NCBI GenBank assembly: GCA_032622095.1
Contig: CP136067.1
Span: 130,979,030 to 131,043,029, forward strand
DNA from: Siphonodentalium dalli
Lineage: Eukaryota; Mollusca; Scaphopoda; Gadilida; Siphonodentaliidae
Direction: 5' to 3'
DNA: 64,000 bases
Position 1 is the stretch's first letter. Each line of letters opens with the position of its first letter. Below are positions 55,701-64,000 of this stretch, one piece after another. Below the pieces are notes generated by a model. It saw only the letters and a program-made list of their open reading frames with translations, searched no databases and was not told the origin of the DNA. Made by a program: the position numbers and the translations under genes.

Positions 55701-56400
55701 CTTGTCAAAGTCAGCTTTTGGTGCCGTGTTAGGTCTATAAATACATCCTATGATATATATTTCATGTTTTCCGAATTCAAGCTCAATGAACACAGTTTCA
55801 ATAACATGTGGGATAAATATTGATAGATCGGGTCTGTTTTTATACGTAATAGTGTCTCTTATGTAAATACCAACACCACCCCTACCATCATCGTGACCAG
55901 GCCTTGATTTAAATTCTATGGGATGATAACCGGAGAGTTTAAAGTCCGATGCTTGGTGTATTTTGAATGTTTCGGTTAGCGCTATTATATCAAGATTGTT
56001 GTCATTGATTTTCATGTCACATAAAAGATTTTGTAAATTTTCAAAATTTGCATTGAGGCTTCTGCAGTTAAGACCAAACATTGACAGTTTATTCTTCTTG
56101 TTGAGAATATCTTTTGCTTGTAAAGTTGAGAAGTAACGGCAATTGTTTTTATCAAAAATGGACAAAGTTGGTTCTTCGTCTTCCTCTAGGCTAGCCCATT
56201 TGGCGGCAAGATCGAAATTAGGCGCTTCCCTAACCTCACTCAGTGTTACGTTATTTGTGGCCATCATGTGGTTTCATGATATTTGTAATAACATTTATGC
56301 CCTTGTTCCGATCGGTTAGCATATACCAGTGGTTTGAGATCGGTCTGCACACGACGTTGCACCTGTAAACAGTTTTATACATTGTAAGATGCATATATGT
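52739..56400 (-). mobile_element. CR1-like non-LTR retrotransposon, intact main frame
   Basis: The minus-strand element ends (3') with three to four TATCC repeats at 52739-52757, preceded by a short 3' UTR. Its main frame is intact. The 5' limit is not sharp (somewhere beyond 56267). No separate ORF1 is visible, so the 5' end is probably truncated or the family lacks a recognisable ORF1. The 3' end abuts copy 2 of the 58-bp direct repeat (52682-52738). Confidence 0.8.
53133..56267 (-). CDS. Endonuclease/reverse transcriptase of a CR1-like retrotransposon
   Basis: 1044 codons, uninterrupted, ATG at 56267. Residues ~60-285 form an apurinic-type endonuclease: [51 protein letters not shown] and the catalytic LSDHFGVF. 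Residues ~570-830 form the reverse transcriptase: [59 protein letters not shown] and SYADDTTLM (YADD catalytic site near residue 745). The thumb-like [20 protein letters not shown] follows near residue 890, and a terminal CKNRRCPDC lies near 1030. The enzyme nicks target DNA and copies the element's RNA there. The motif style suits the CR1/L2/Rex group. All catalytic motifs are present, so the copy could be active or very recently active. Confidence 0.9.
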   Translation of the reverse strand: MMATNNVTLSEVREAPNFDLAAKWASLEEDEEPTLSIFDKNNCRYFSTLQAKDILNKKNKLSMFGLNCRSLNANFENLQNLLCDMKINDNNLDIIALTETFKIHQASDFKLSGYHPIEFKSRPGHDDGRGGVGIYIRDTITYKNRPDLSIFIPHVIETVFIELEFGKHEIYIIGCIYRPNTAPKADFDKFASKFDELLDIIKNHKTYIIGDFNIDLLNFDAHNKTNDFLNNVFTRGFVPMITKPTRMTDHSATLIDHIYTNNLRNEHCSGIVTCDLSDHFGVFLTDTEGHNGHNRFKNPHEIMRTPRRNFSQENINKFNDTLKSCNFHSVCNCNNIDQAYENFLDIYLTAYNVAFPPITRNIPKKFIKREPWMTTALIRSSLKKQELYTHKLSSPSSIHTNSYLKYRQLYNKLIRKSRSMYYCEILEKNKYSLKETWKTLKCAIKRDKNTGGYPNVLHDNNIQFTNPDTIAEKFNDYFSNIGQKTTELIENHTDVNFLDYLTNRQSNELNITPTTIQEVILTCYSMNGKTSSDFNGISTKLMKETIFSVAPALKHIFNLSFKQGHVPNKMKIAKVVPIPKNSDKGDINNYRPISILPAFSKLLEKLMQKRLVDFLNESDILFKHQYGFRPNHSTFHPIIHLLDHVVKNNDKPTKDSTVALFLDLSKAFDTINHEILLTKLEHYGIRGMANNWFRSYLNERRQYVEFNGSKSNLLKTSCGVPRGSLLGPIIFLLYVNDMSNATTMDLLSYADDTTLMASGQNEALIQSYVNNELRNLSDWCCCNKLAINANKSNYMLLHPQNNDKKWNTIKIYLNGAELLRIGNMRSESSAKFLGIHIDENLTFNKHISIVCSKMAHAIYCINKVKHFLPSKALKTLYFALIQSHLVYGIQIWGHVPAVKKLYLLQKRAMRIICNKKYRSHTDPLFKQENILKINDLHKLHASIFMHDWYYDRLPVSFSGMYDKRAEPNRRQLNPIVQKKFRTISFSKVLPYHSFPFMWNSLESKYTSKQSRHVFRKRLKTDIINTYPASVRCKNRRCPDCTNDI

Positions 56401-57110
56401 TTTCATAGTAATTTTTTTCTTTTGTTTTGTTTTTTTTTCTTTTGTGGGAAAATTAATTTTAATAGTTTCACACCGTGAACTCAGGAAATTGTTTACAGGA
56501 TTTCAAGTGATTAAGGGATATAGCTTTCGAAATTGAGTTCTAAGCCTATAAACGAAGTTTATTTCTGTTAGTGACCATGCGCGGATTTTCCCATGTTCAC
56601 GGCGTGAATTACGAAGCAAATTTCCATTTATAACTCAATGATAAGAAAGCGTTATAATTACCTTGGTTATGACATAATTTTGATCGGATGAGCATTTAAA
56701 AAAAAAAAAAATGAAGATGTGAGTACATATTATGTCTATATAGAGAAAATCAACAACAACAACAACAACACAAATAAAGGTATTAGCTACGATAAGTAAA
56801 TTATGGTACGAATTCATGAATCATGCTAAATTTGTGCAATGATTAATACGCGTCTGTAGAGCGAGAGTGTCTTTAATGGGTGGTGCATTTATATTTATAT
56901 TACATAATTCCGTAATACATAAACACCATCTATATCTCTGGTCAATGAATGGTTGATAAAAGAAAACAATTGTATTTTGCTTGCTTACAAAGCAAGCATA
57001 ATAGAAAGTCATGCTAATTTAACTGAACCAGACAGGAAAGGACGTATTTAACTTGTCATATACACTGTTCATACAACTATCTGTATTACACAAGCAGTTG
57101 GTTTTGGCGC
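56401..57110. other. Intergenic, nothing recognised
   Basis: AT-rich with (CAA)n at 56753-56769 and an oligo-A near 56698. No gene. Confidence 0.4.
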
Positions 57111-57213
57111 TTACTGTACGGACAAAATATTATTATCGCACCCCGCATCACAGCGATGAGTCGATGACCTAATAACCTCTGCAGCAGAACTTCGTGCGAA
57201 GAACGCAAGACAC
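57111..57213 (-). CDS. Candidate second exon of the PAN gene at 57810
   Basis: A strong acceptor (TTTTTTTTCTTTCTCGCAG|, AG at 57215-57214) opens a frame that matches the phase left by the donor of exon 57810-58054. It runs 34 codons to TAA at 57111-57113 and includes two or three Cys (CLAFFARSSAAEV, CDAGCDNN). Phase agreement and the pyrimidine tract are in favour. The sequence itself is not recognisably the end of a PAN module. Confidence 0.3.
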
Positions 57214-57674
57214 CTGCGAGAAAGAAAAAAAATCACGTGGTGACCAATTGTGTTTTATGTGCCGGGTGCTTTTTCGACATTGATTACTTATAATATCATG
57301 TGTTTGAGATGTTGAAGAATATATATATTTTGTGTCATCTCTGGAATATGTTACCAGGTTACGTCGTTGTGTTCCACATAAATTCACCTGTTAACCCGTT
57401 TACTGGTACTTTCTATTGTGGAAATATAATGTGTAAAAGTTTGGAAGGCACGCTGGATCGTGCACAACATGACCACTGATGACAACTGTGACAACTTTCA
57501 GTGACGTGATATAAACGTTTAAGGTGAGTTCCATTAGATAACCATAGCATTATCAATGATAGTGTGTGGGGGGGGCGGGGCAAGTGACCAATTGTGAATG
57601 GGCAACTCCGTGCAAATCTCCACAACAAAAGATGCAGATATTTCTGGGTGTGACCATCTGGTGACTGTGCGGTA

Positions 57675-57788
57675 CACAGAAATTGGAATCACTGACCTTC
57701 ACGCAACTTTCTGCGACTTTTCTGGAGTTCTAGAACTCCAAAAAAATCGCAAAAAATTGCATAAAGGTCAGTGATTCCAATTTCTGTG
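57675..57788. mobile_element. 114-bp palindromic hAT-type MITE
   Basis: The whole element is one palindrome: ends CACAGAAATTGGAATCACTG and its exact reverse complement, and a central perfect GGAGTTCTAGAACTCC. Flanking 8-mers GTGCGGTA at 57667-57674 and 57789-57796 are identical. An 8-bp target duplication and CA(C)AG ends fit hAT-like transposons. It sits in the intron, 12 bp from the donor of the PAN exon. Confidence 0.85.
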
Positions 57789-57809
57789 GTGCGGTATTGA
57801 AGAACTTAC

Positions 57810-58054
57810 ATAGTTATCTTGTGGGTAGACTTGCCAGAGCTGCTATCAAATTTGAACGAACGGCATTCGTCTACATTCGTGCATTCGATTGAGCATTCGA
57901 TTCTGGATCTTGTAGTAACGTTAGTTCCTTTTGATGTTCCCACGCCCTTGTTGGAAAAACTTACGTCCGTTGTCCAGAGTTCGTCCCCGATCTGACACGC
58001 GATCAAGTTTATCACCAGAACGAGTAGGACTATTCTGGTAATCGCCGACAGCAT
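57810..58054 (-). CDS. First exon of a secreted PAN/Apple-domain protein
   Basis: From ATG 58054, 81 codons plus two bases to a consensus donor (CTAT|GTAAGT, GT at 57809-57808). Residues 1-20 are a clear signal peptide (ITRIVLLVLVINLIACQ). Residues ~45-70 carry the PAN signature TTRSRIECSIECTNVDECRS then FKF (Cys 54, 58, 64). The open frame upstream of the ATG starts with TTG only. A TATA-like ATTTATAAG about 35-45 bp upstream predicts a very short 5' UTR. Likely a secreted binding module like those at 2338 and 30153. Confidence 0.7.
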
Positions 58055-58085
58055 ATTTAGACACAATATACCAACTTACGAGCAC

Positions 58086-58099
58086 GCTTATAAATATTT
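58086..58099 (-). promoter_or_regulatory. TATA box of the PAN gene at 58054
   Basis: The minus strand reads AAATATTTATAAGCG, spaced for a transcription start near 58060. Confidence 0.45.
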
Positions 58100-59340
58100 C
58101 TGCGGAAACAAACTATTCAAGATCGACAACACCGTCAGCAATGAGCTTTAGCCAGAAACAGTTTGTCTGTACACCAAGAACGTTGTTCCTGAATCAATTA
58201 CTTTGCGGCGTTTTGAGAACCTATGACATGTTATACCAAAATATCCATGTAATATCGAGCAAACGTCAACTGATACTATAATGTATGCCTTTATATCAAA
58301 CTCAACTGATACTATAATCTATGCCTGTCTACTTGGGGCAAAGTGCCATACTCCAACACGGTTTACATGTCCGTCTGTGTCGCAGATCGGTTAATGTATT
58401 TCAAATGAGTGTCAGACTTATGACGTTCTTATTTTGAAGTAGTTGTATTCTTATTTTGCTTTCACAATAACTGTACTTACAGATAGAAGTAGTTGATATC
58501 TTATTTTATTTTATAACTGTTTCAACTACAACATTACCAGTTTTTAAACTTCTTGCATTATTTCCAGTCATTGTCACCTTTCTCTTCAATCTTGAAAAAG
58601 TATATTTGGCAAACAAATTTTTTTTTGTTGCTTTAAAATATTTTAATTATCAGTTAGTTTTGCTATGTGCTCCAATGTGGAAAACTGAAAATGACTGAAG
58701 AAATTTAAACAGTGGTTGCGTCTGTCTGGTCGATACAGCATAAACATGGCTAATACTACATTTTCTCCTTGATAGTAATAAAATAGCAAATATGAATTGT
58801 CTATGAATGTTGTCCCCAAGCAGTTTGGAAGTCAATTTGATGTAGCAATAACAATTTGGAAAGATTCTCTTTGCAGAGATTGTTTAAATTTTGAGAAAAA
58901 TGAAAATGGACTTTATATATGACAGTTCTGTTGATTTGAGAAAAATTACAAAGAACATACTAGTACTTAAATTCTGAAGTTAAATGACACTTTGGGCTCA
59001 TGTTATTGAATCTCTGTCGGTATTGCAAATAAAGGAGACTGCAACGAATGATTGTGAATTGTGCCATTCATCGTTGTTCTGACTAACAGTTAATTTGACA
59101 TAAACAGACAAGCTATGTTCGACAATGTCATGAAGATATTCATCACATAAGAGTACTAAAAATGGGCAGGATCTCCGCATTTGTGAAAAGCACTATATTA
59201 CGAACTATGGTTATCGAAACATTACTGCATAAACGTTTGAGGTACGTAAACATGTGACCAGATTTTTTGGGAGGATCTTCTCAAGCATCAAACGACGAAT
59301 TGATACCGAACCGATGTCATATTCTTTTGAGACACACTAT
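58100..59340. other. Intergenic, nothing recognised
   Basis: Contains the inverted relative of 51890-52000 at 58885-59000 and a short duplication CAACTGATACTATAATMTATGCCT near 58267-58325. No gene supported. Confidence 0.45.
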
Positions 59341-59350
59341 AGGTATCAAT

Positions 59351-59895
59351 CCCGAGTTTAGTGTGCCTGTCATTTGCAGAATGGGGTCCACAGAGGGTGA
59401 ATTTAGTGACGATATCCCTCATAGCCGGCTAGCATCACTAAATTCACCCTCTGGAAACCTCATTATACATGGCCTCATCTGCTGTGGGAGACATAGGTTC
59501 AAATTGAAGTTCACAAGGGGTGAATATTGTGATGGGAACCTAGATTATGCAATGTGTCGTCTGCCAATTTTGTGATATATAGAGAAACTAAACTAACAAA
59601 GAAATAGAATCCATGTGAAGAATTTTCTATAAAAATTTGGTAATAAAAAAAACTTTCCAGAGAAGATGATGGCTAACCAGAATGAGGTCCCCAGTGGGTG
59701 AATTTAGTGATGGTAATCCTCTGCGGGATAGCGTCACTAAATTCACCCTCTGGGAACCTCATTCTGCATGGGCCCGTCTGCTACGGGAGACATAGACTCA
59801 GATTGAAATTCCCAAATGGTGAATATTGTGATGTACACCCATCGGGAACCTCGATTATGCAATGTGTCGTCTGCCAATTTGGGGATATAGAAAGG
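59351..59895. mobile_element. Fold-back element, tandem one-and-a-half copies (copy 2)
   Basis: Same family as 49384-49814. Hairpin (59385-59462, AGAGGGTGAATTTAGTGA mirrored by TCACTAAATTCACCCTCT), core with AACCTAGATTATGCAATGTG, second hairpin (59683-59762), then a second core with AACCTCGATTATGCAATGTG. Hairpins and cores alternate with a ~300-bp period. Confidence 0.7.
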
Positions 59896-59899
59896 TTTG

Positions 59900-61360
59900 A
59901 TTTACTTCCTGATAGATCTTTTGACAAATCAAACAAGATCATCGAAGGACTTCGAGCTATTTGTTTGTTTCATGTGAATGTTGATACATGTACATTATTG
60001 AATATTATTGATTTATTGGAAAAATTTATACAAAATATTAAGCCATGTATAGTTATGTCATATAGTTAGAACGCGTTTAGTTCAATGTTCAGTTTATCAT
60101 CGTTACTGGGCGCATTCATACTTAATGATGCGTAATCCGAATTAACGCTGCCAAATTACTATTTCCTTGGCTTCGGGGGGTAAACAATATTTGATTCGAG
60201 TCGAGGAAGTGATCAGATATCGATTTTTGAAATATGATATTTTTCACCACCGTTCATTTTTTTTCTGTGGCCCAGTAAACAGTCGACGAGAAGAAGGCAT
60301 CGGACCAAATTGCGGATGAAGATGGATCACTCTAAAATCAAGTGGCTTTCAAGAGTGTCACTTATTACAAGTCCCTCGTGCTGTCTGCCGTTGTGCGACA
60401 ATGAGTACCACAACTATGGGGAAAATTAGTTAGTGTTGTGATGAGGATAACGATTACATTTTAAATTATAACATCAATGTGACAGTAAAATATATTGTTC
60501 TCTCTACGCATACATGTACCATGTACCTAACCCCACTTTCAATGAACATAACGAATGTGTCATTGGTATTCCTGGAAAGCCACTTTATTTAAGGTAATGT
60601 GCAACATCCCGGTATGGTGATCAAACAGAAGTAGGGAATAATCTTGTTCAAAGTAGTAATGTGTTTAAATATTTGTTTGGGACCCAAAACATCATGTTAA
60701 AATTTGCACTTTTCACTGCATCAATGCATCTTTCTGGGACATATAATCACCGTAAATATTATTTATAATTTCACCTCTATATTTCTCTTTCATTATCCTA
60801 GATGTTGATTAGACAAGTCCTATCAACACCTTTGTTAATTGTATTTCTCCATAAAGATATAAATGCCGAGTCACCATCGTAGGAAGTCGGGGTGGTTAAC
60901 GTTCGCGCGAGTCGATTGTCACCGGGACGAATATACCTAGAGTGTTTATGGTGAGTCCTTGGTTACTTACTGATAATTTCTCGGTGAAGCGTCAATACAG
61001 GAAAATGGTTCTTTGACAAGGTGACGCTTCTGTCAGGGTCAGCGGAAATCTCACATTGGCCTCCGGAATTACAATAACAAGTCAGAATGGAGGGCTGGCT
61101 GGTCGAACATAAAGCATTTCCGTCTGCGGTAGATCAAGTTTCCTTATCTAAAATATTTTGTGATATCGGGTGGGCTGTACATACTGTCTAACTCGGCTAT
61201 ATATAGGAGCAACGGAAGATGTATTCGTCTATAAACGGCATCTAGCCCATGCACCCGATATTACAAGCTGTTTTAGACGAAGAAAACTTGGTCGATAACT
61301 GCAGATTGTTAACATGACTTAGAGGTGTTCAATAGACCAACACGTGGATTTATCAAGGAG
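59900..61360. other. Intergenic, nothing recognised
   Basis: No coding frame or repeat that I can support. This interval lies downstream of the lectin gene ending at 61368. Confidence 0.4.
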
Positions 61361-61367
61361 CATGTCT

Positions 61368-61573
61368 TTAATACATATCTATTTGACACAAGCTCGGGTG
61401 TGCGTCGTCTGGTTCATCGACTCCAAAGAGGTATCCTTCTTCGCGTTCCCCTTTGACGTAGAACTCATCATCGTCGGTGTCCTTCCATTCATACCATGAC
61501 GCTACCTCTCCGGTGTGTGAAGAGTAAACGATATCACCATTGTCATGCCTTTCTCCGTCGAACCATACGTCGT
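61368..61573 (-). CDS. C-type lectin domain exon (second half), with stop
   Basis: Acceptor TCTATTTTAG| (AG at 61575-61574) enters in phase 1, exactly matching the phase-1 donor of exon 62504-62716. It encodes DDVWFDGERHDNGDIVYSSH, GEVASWYEWKD and LFGVDEPDDAHPSLCQ, the loop region of a CTLD (the W-x-G/W-W segment and EPDD where EPN/QPD calcium-ligand motifs usually stand), and ends at TAA 61368-61370. The final WND...C...ICE strand is missing, so the domain is truncated or another exon is used through an unseen donor. An ATTAAA overlaps the stop region and could serve polyadenylation. Confidence 0.6.
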
Positions 61574-61615
61574 CTAAAATAGAAGCAATTAAACGCATAT
61601 ATATACATAGCCCAT

Positions 61616-61756
61616 TAAGAAAGGAATGTAGTGGGTGTGTTATTGGGGGATACGGTGCTGTTGTCGTTGGGGGCATATTCGCGGTTTACACAATGTACCC
61701 CAACGACCACGGCACCGTCTCCCACAATAACACACACCCATTACATTAATTTCTTA
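61616..61756. mobile_element. 141-bp fold-back element in the lectin intron
   Basis: Arms of about 55 bp: TAAGAAAGGAATGTAGTGGG, GTGTGTTATTGGGGGA and GGTGCTGTTGTCGTTGGGG are mirrored by CCCCAACGACCACGGCACC, TCCCACAATAACACAC and CATTACATTAATTTCTTA, with a ~24-nt loop. It lies 40 bp from the acceptor of the next exon. No convincing target duplication. Confidence 0.75.
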
Positions 61757-62254
61757 CATTTATATAGCTTTATGATGATTTATTCCCATGAAAAAGATTA
61801 GTATTCTTATTTATTATTTCACAAAATGGCCGATAATGAGAGACTAGCTCACGCAGCACATTAAGTCAACCCGATATAAGATTTCCAAACTCTATCTATG
61901 ATAACGTGATCGATATAAAGATGCAATTCGGCTGAATTTAGAAAAGCACGCCCAAGTATTCTGCTGACCGCTTTTAGTCAGATTAAGTCAACAATTTGTA
62001 ACTTCCTGTTCGTGATACAATCGAGAGATCTCTGCATTATCGGGATGTAAACCGGGTGACCCGTTGGCAGTTGACCAATCACCAAACAGGATTTAGTGTA
62101 TCGTGGACAGGCTATGTAAATATCCTGTATTACACTAAATCATGGACGGTTATTTAACTACAGGGCTGCACTGAAATATAAGATTTATGCACATGTATAT
62201 ATACATGTAGTAACGTTCGATCCAATCCATATTTTGTATAGAAATGCAATCGTA
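61757..62254. other. Intron of the lectin gene, nothing else recognised
   Basis: The words GATTTAGTGTA/TACACTAAATC (62091-62100, 62131-62141) form a small inverted repeat. Confidence 0.4.
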
Positions 62255-62485
62255 GTTGTGTTTTCGTGAAGGTGTATTTACTTCCTATTTGGTTGTTTTA
62301 AGGAATTCAATATTAATTTTGTTTTAACCCTGGCCGTTTCGAGATAGGTTTTCCTTGCTAAAATGTGATTATGTGATAAAATTGATCTCAAGTTCGTCGC
62401 AATTCTGTATGAAATTTATTAACTCGCTAAATTTCGGCTCGACTCGAATTTAGTGCAGTTAGTTAATACATTTCGTATTGATATA
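62255..62485. repeat. Dispersed fold-back sequence, paralogue of 1795-2035
   Basis: See 1795. Here it abuts the donor of the lectin exon (19 bp away). The inverted words CTAAATT(T)CG / CGAATTTAGTG and the AAATTTATTAAC / GTTAATACATTT arms are kept. Confidence 0.6.
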
Positions 62486-62503
62486 CCATATATTGAAACT
62501 AAC

Positions 62504-62716
62504 CTGGTGGGGGATTCCCACTGATCCCCGCGTTGAGAAGTGCAGCGACCCATGTATGCATATCCTTGCTTGTGAACATCACAAGATGGCCACCGTCTTC
62601 CTGACATGCTAGTTCAGCAGATGCCCTATTTCTATATGTGGTGTCAAGCTTCAAACATACGGACATGCTGATGGTGTCGTGTGTGAAAGATGTATACCCC
62701 TTCTCTGTTGGACAAC
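62504..62716 (-). CDS. C-type lectin domain exon (first half of the domain)
   Basis: 213 nt, phase 1 at both ends, acceptor TTTTCAG| (AG at 62718-62717), donor CCAG|GTTAGT. Encodes CPTEKGYTSFTHDTISMSVC then LKLDTTYRNRASAELACQED and GGHLVMF, with about 70% visible identity to the exon at 34166. Paired N-terminal Cys with Gly-Tyr, the alpha-helix Cys and DGGHLV are CTLD hallmarks. The next exon at 61573 continues in phase. No leader exon was recognised upstream, where a MITE lies from 63013. Probably secreted or membrane-anchored. Confidence 0.75.
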
Positions 62717-62719
62717 CTG

Positions 62720-63008
62720 AAAACGAAGGGTAAATTTTCAGTTTCTTCAAGACAATTGGGGCTCTGCAATGATGTGTTTCATTACCCCCAACTGTGGCCA
62801 CACTTTACAACAGTTTCATGCTACACGCAACATTATTTGAAAATTTAACACCACACAAGTAGATGTAAGTTGTCTTCGGTGTTTTGATTGTCCATCCATG
62901 GCAAATATGGTTCAGAGCCTATGAAGCCGTGTACATCAATATTTCGTGTAAGTGTCGACCTATACACATTCAAAATTATAGAAGCTCGAAAAAGTGAGAT
63001 ATGTCCGT
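62720..63008. other. Upstream intron or flank of the lectin gene
   Basis: No exon with a signal peptide could be identified. Confidence 0.35.
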
Positions 63009-63012
63009 TTAA

Positions 63013-63516
63013 AGATACGGACAGCGTTGGCGATGGGTATGCTGTTAAAATATTCAGCTCCATCAAACACCGCCATAAACAGAAAGAATAGTAAAATATA
63101 GACAGACTTTGTTCCTATACCAATCAGAAATATGGCATAAACAGTATGTTATTGTCAATGTTTTTCCTTTTTTTATCTGAACAAAAGCAAAAAACGTTGG
63201 CCTTTGTTGTATATCTGGATATGGTAAACATAAAGAGCGTTATTTGTTACTGTTTTCCTGATATGGAAATAATAAAGAGCGTTTATATCATGTGTGTGAA
63301 ATTAACCAATATAATTGCGCTGTGTTATGTAAACAGAAGCAAAACATCTGTAACACGAGCCGGTTCTAGTTTACGTACACCATCGTACGTCTTGACGAGA
63401 ATGTACTATTTACGCTCTGATTATGTTTGGCAAAACTAAATATATTTTAATATTCCTTATATTGATGGCGATTCGAACAAATATGATTATGTCTGCAAAG
63501 AACGCCGCCCGTGCCT
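63013..63516. mobile_element. TTAA MITE, third copy of the AGRYACGG family
   Basis: Starts AGATACGGACAGCG, ends CGCCGCCCGTGCCT, with TTAA before (63009-63012) and TCAA after (63517-63520, one substitution). 504 bp, same interior words as 37641 and 39379. Confidence 0.8.
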
Positions 63517-63520
63517 TCAA

Positions 63521-64000
63521 AGATCATTTTCAGTTATGGTATATTATACGTGTTTTCACCATAAAATTCATGGTTGTTTTGGCTTCTAATATTTGACTAA
63601 TTTGGTGTCAAATCTGACCGTGCAATTTATAGTACATGTATGTCCTGAGTGCCGGGATATCTAATCAATATATCAAACATGCAGCTATATAATGCATCAG
63701 CGCGATCAGATGCAGACGTTCCACAATAAATGGAAATATATTATACGTTATCACTGCTTGCTAAGAACAGAGAAATCTTTGTAATCAAAATGAAATCACG
63801 AGAAGAACCTCCCGAGGTTGTCGTTTTTTCCCACAATGCTATGATTTATAAAATTAATTTAAAGTGATGTGAGACAGTCCGGTAGAGTGCTCAAATTGAA
63901 ATTGAGAATAACCTTGCCTCAAAGTAGTTATTTCTTACAAATATTAATCCAAATTGACGATACACACTGTCATTCTTATATATTAATTAAATGCAATGAC
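63521..64000. other. Intergenic, nothing recognised
   Basis: AT-rich end of the window without supported feature. Confidence 0.4.

Overview
This window is eukaryotic nuclear DNA: AT-rich and gene-poor, with short exons bounded by GT...AG splice signals. It most likely comes from a marine invertebrate, perhaps a mollusc or another lophotrochozoan. That guess rests on the mix of PAN/Apple and C-type-lectin exons, CR1-like, Crypton-like and Polinton-like elements, and the very high density of short palindromic transposons and minisatellites. No rRNA, tRNA, bacterial operon or CRISPR array is visible.

Host-type genes are sparse and all lie on the minus strand. Three first exons encode a signal peptide plus a PAN/Apple-like module (2338-2634, 30153-30461, 57810-58054). 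Two paralogous 213-nt phase 1-1 exons encode the front half of a C-type-lectin domain (34166-34378, 62504-62716), and the second of these has a following exon at 61368-61573. They look like a dispersed family of secreted lectin/PAN proteins. Almost every one of these exons has a mobile element or minisatellite within about 50 bp of its start codon or splice site.

Layout. 0-8 kb: minisatellites, a degenerate ~150-bp repeat array and the first PAN exon. 8-11 kb: an 11-copy 106-bp array running into a Crypton-like recombinase fragment, then a decayed non-LTR reverse-transcriptase fragment. 14.6-16 kb: a Mutator-like element with ~100-bp inverted termini and a 9-bp target duplication. 16.5-17 and 23.8-24.2 kb: two near-identical copies of a promoter-like module (three CCAAT boxes and a TATA box). 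20.2-22.3 kb: a ~92-bp minisatellite split by a TTAA-flanked MITE. 26-28 kb: second copy of the ~150-bp array. 30-32 kb: PAN exon and MITEs carrying twin ~70-bp palindromes. 34.4-45.6 kb: the centrepiece. 46-52 kb: palindromic elements, a reverse-transcriptase fragment and a minisatellite. 52.7-56.3 kb: a CR1-like non-LTR retrotransposon with an intact 1044-codon endonuclease/reverse-transcriptase frame. 57-63 kb: PAN and lectin exons with small MITEs.

The centrepiece (34425-45611) is a Polinton/Maverick-like element in the flank or an intron of a lectin gene. It has an exact 6-bp target duplication (CACGTT), 5'-AG termini and enormous inverted repeats that invade the only viral-type gene, a packaging ATPase (A32/FtsK-HerA type). 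Its left arm was later interrupted by a separate 6449-bp element (34966-41414) with CACTG...CAGTG ends and a TA duplication, provable because intact copies of the target repeat lie nearby. That second element carries what looks like its own spliced gene on the minus strand (an NRF1-type promoter site, a 5' exon, a two-finger C2H2 exon and two more exons) and is itself interrupted by three TTAA-flanked MITEs. The nesting gives a clear order of insertion events.
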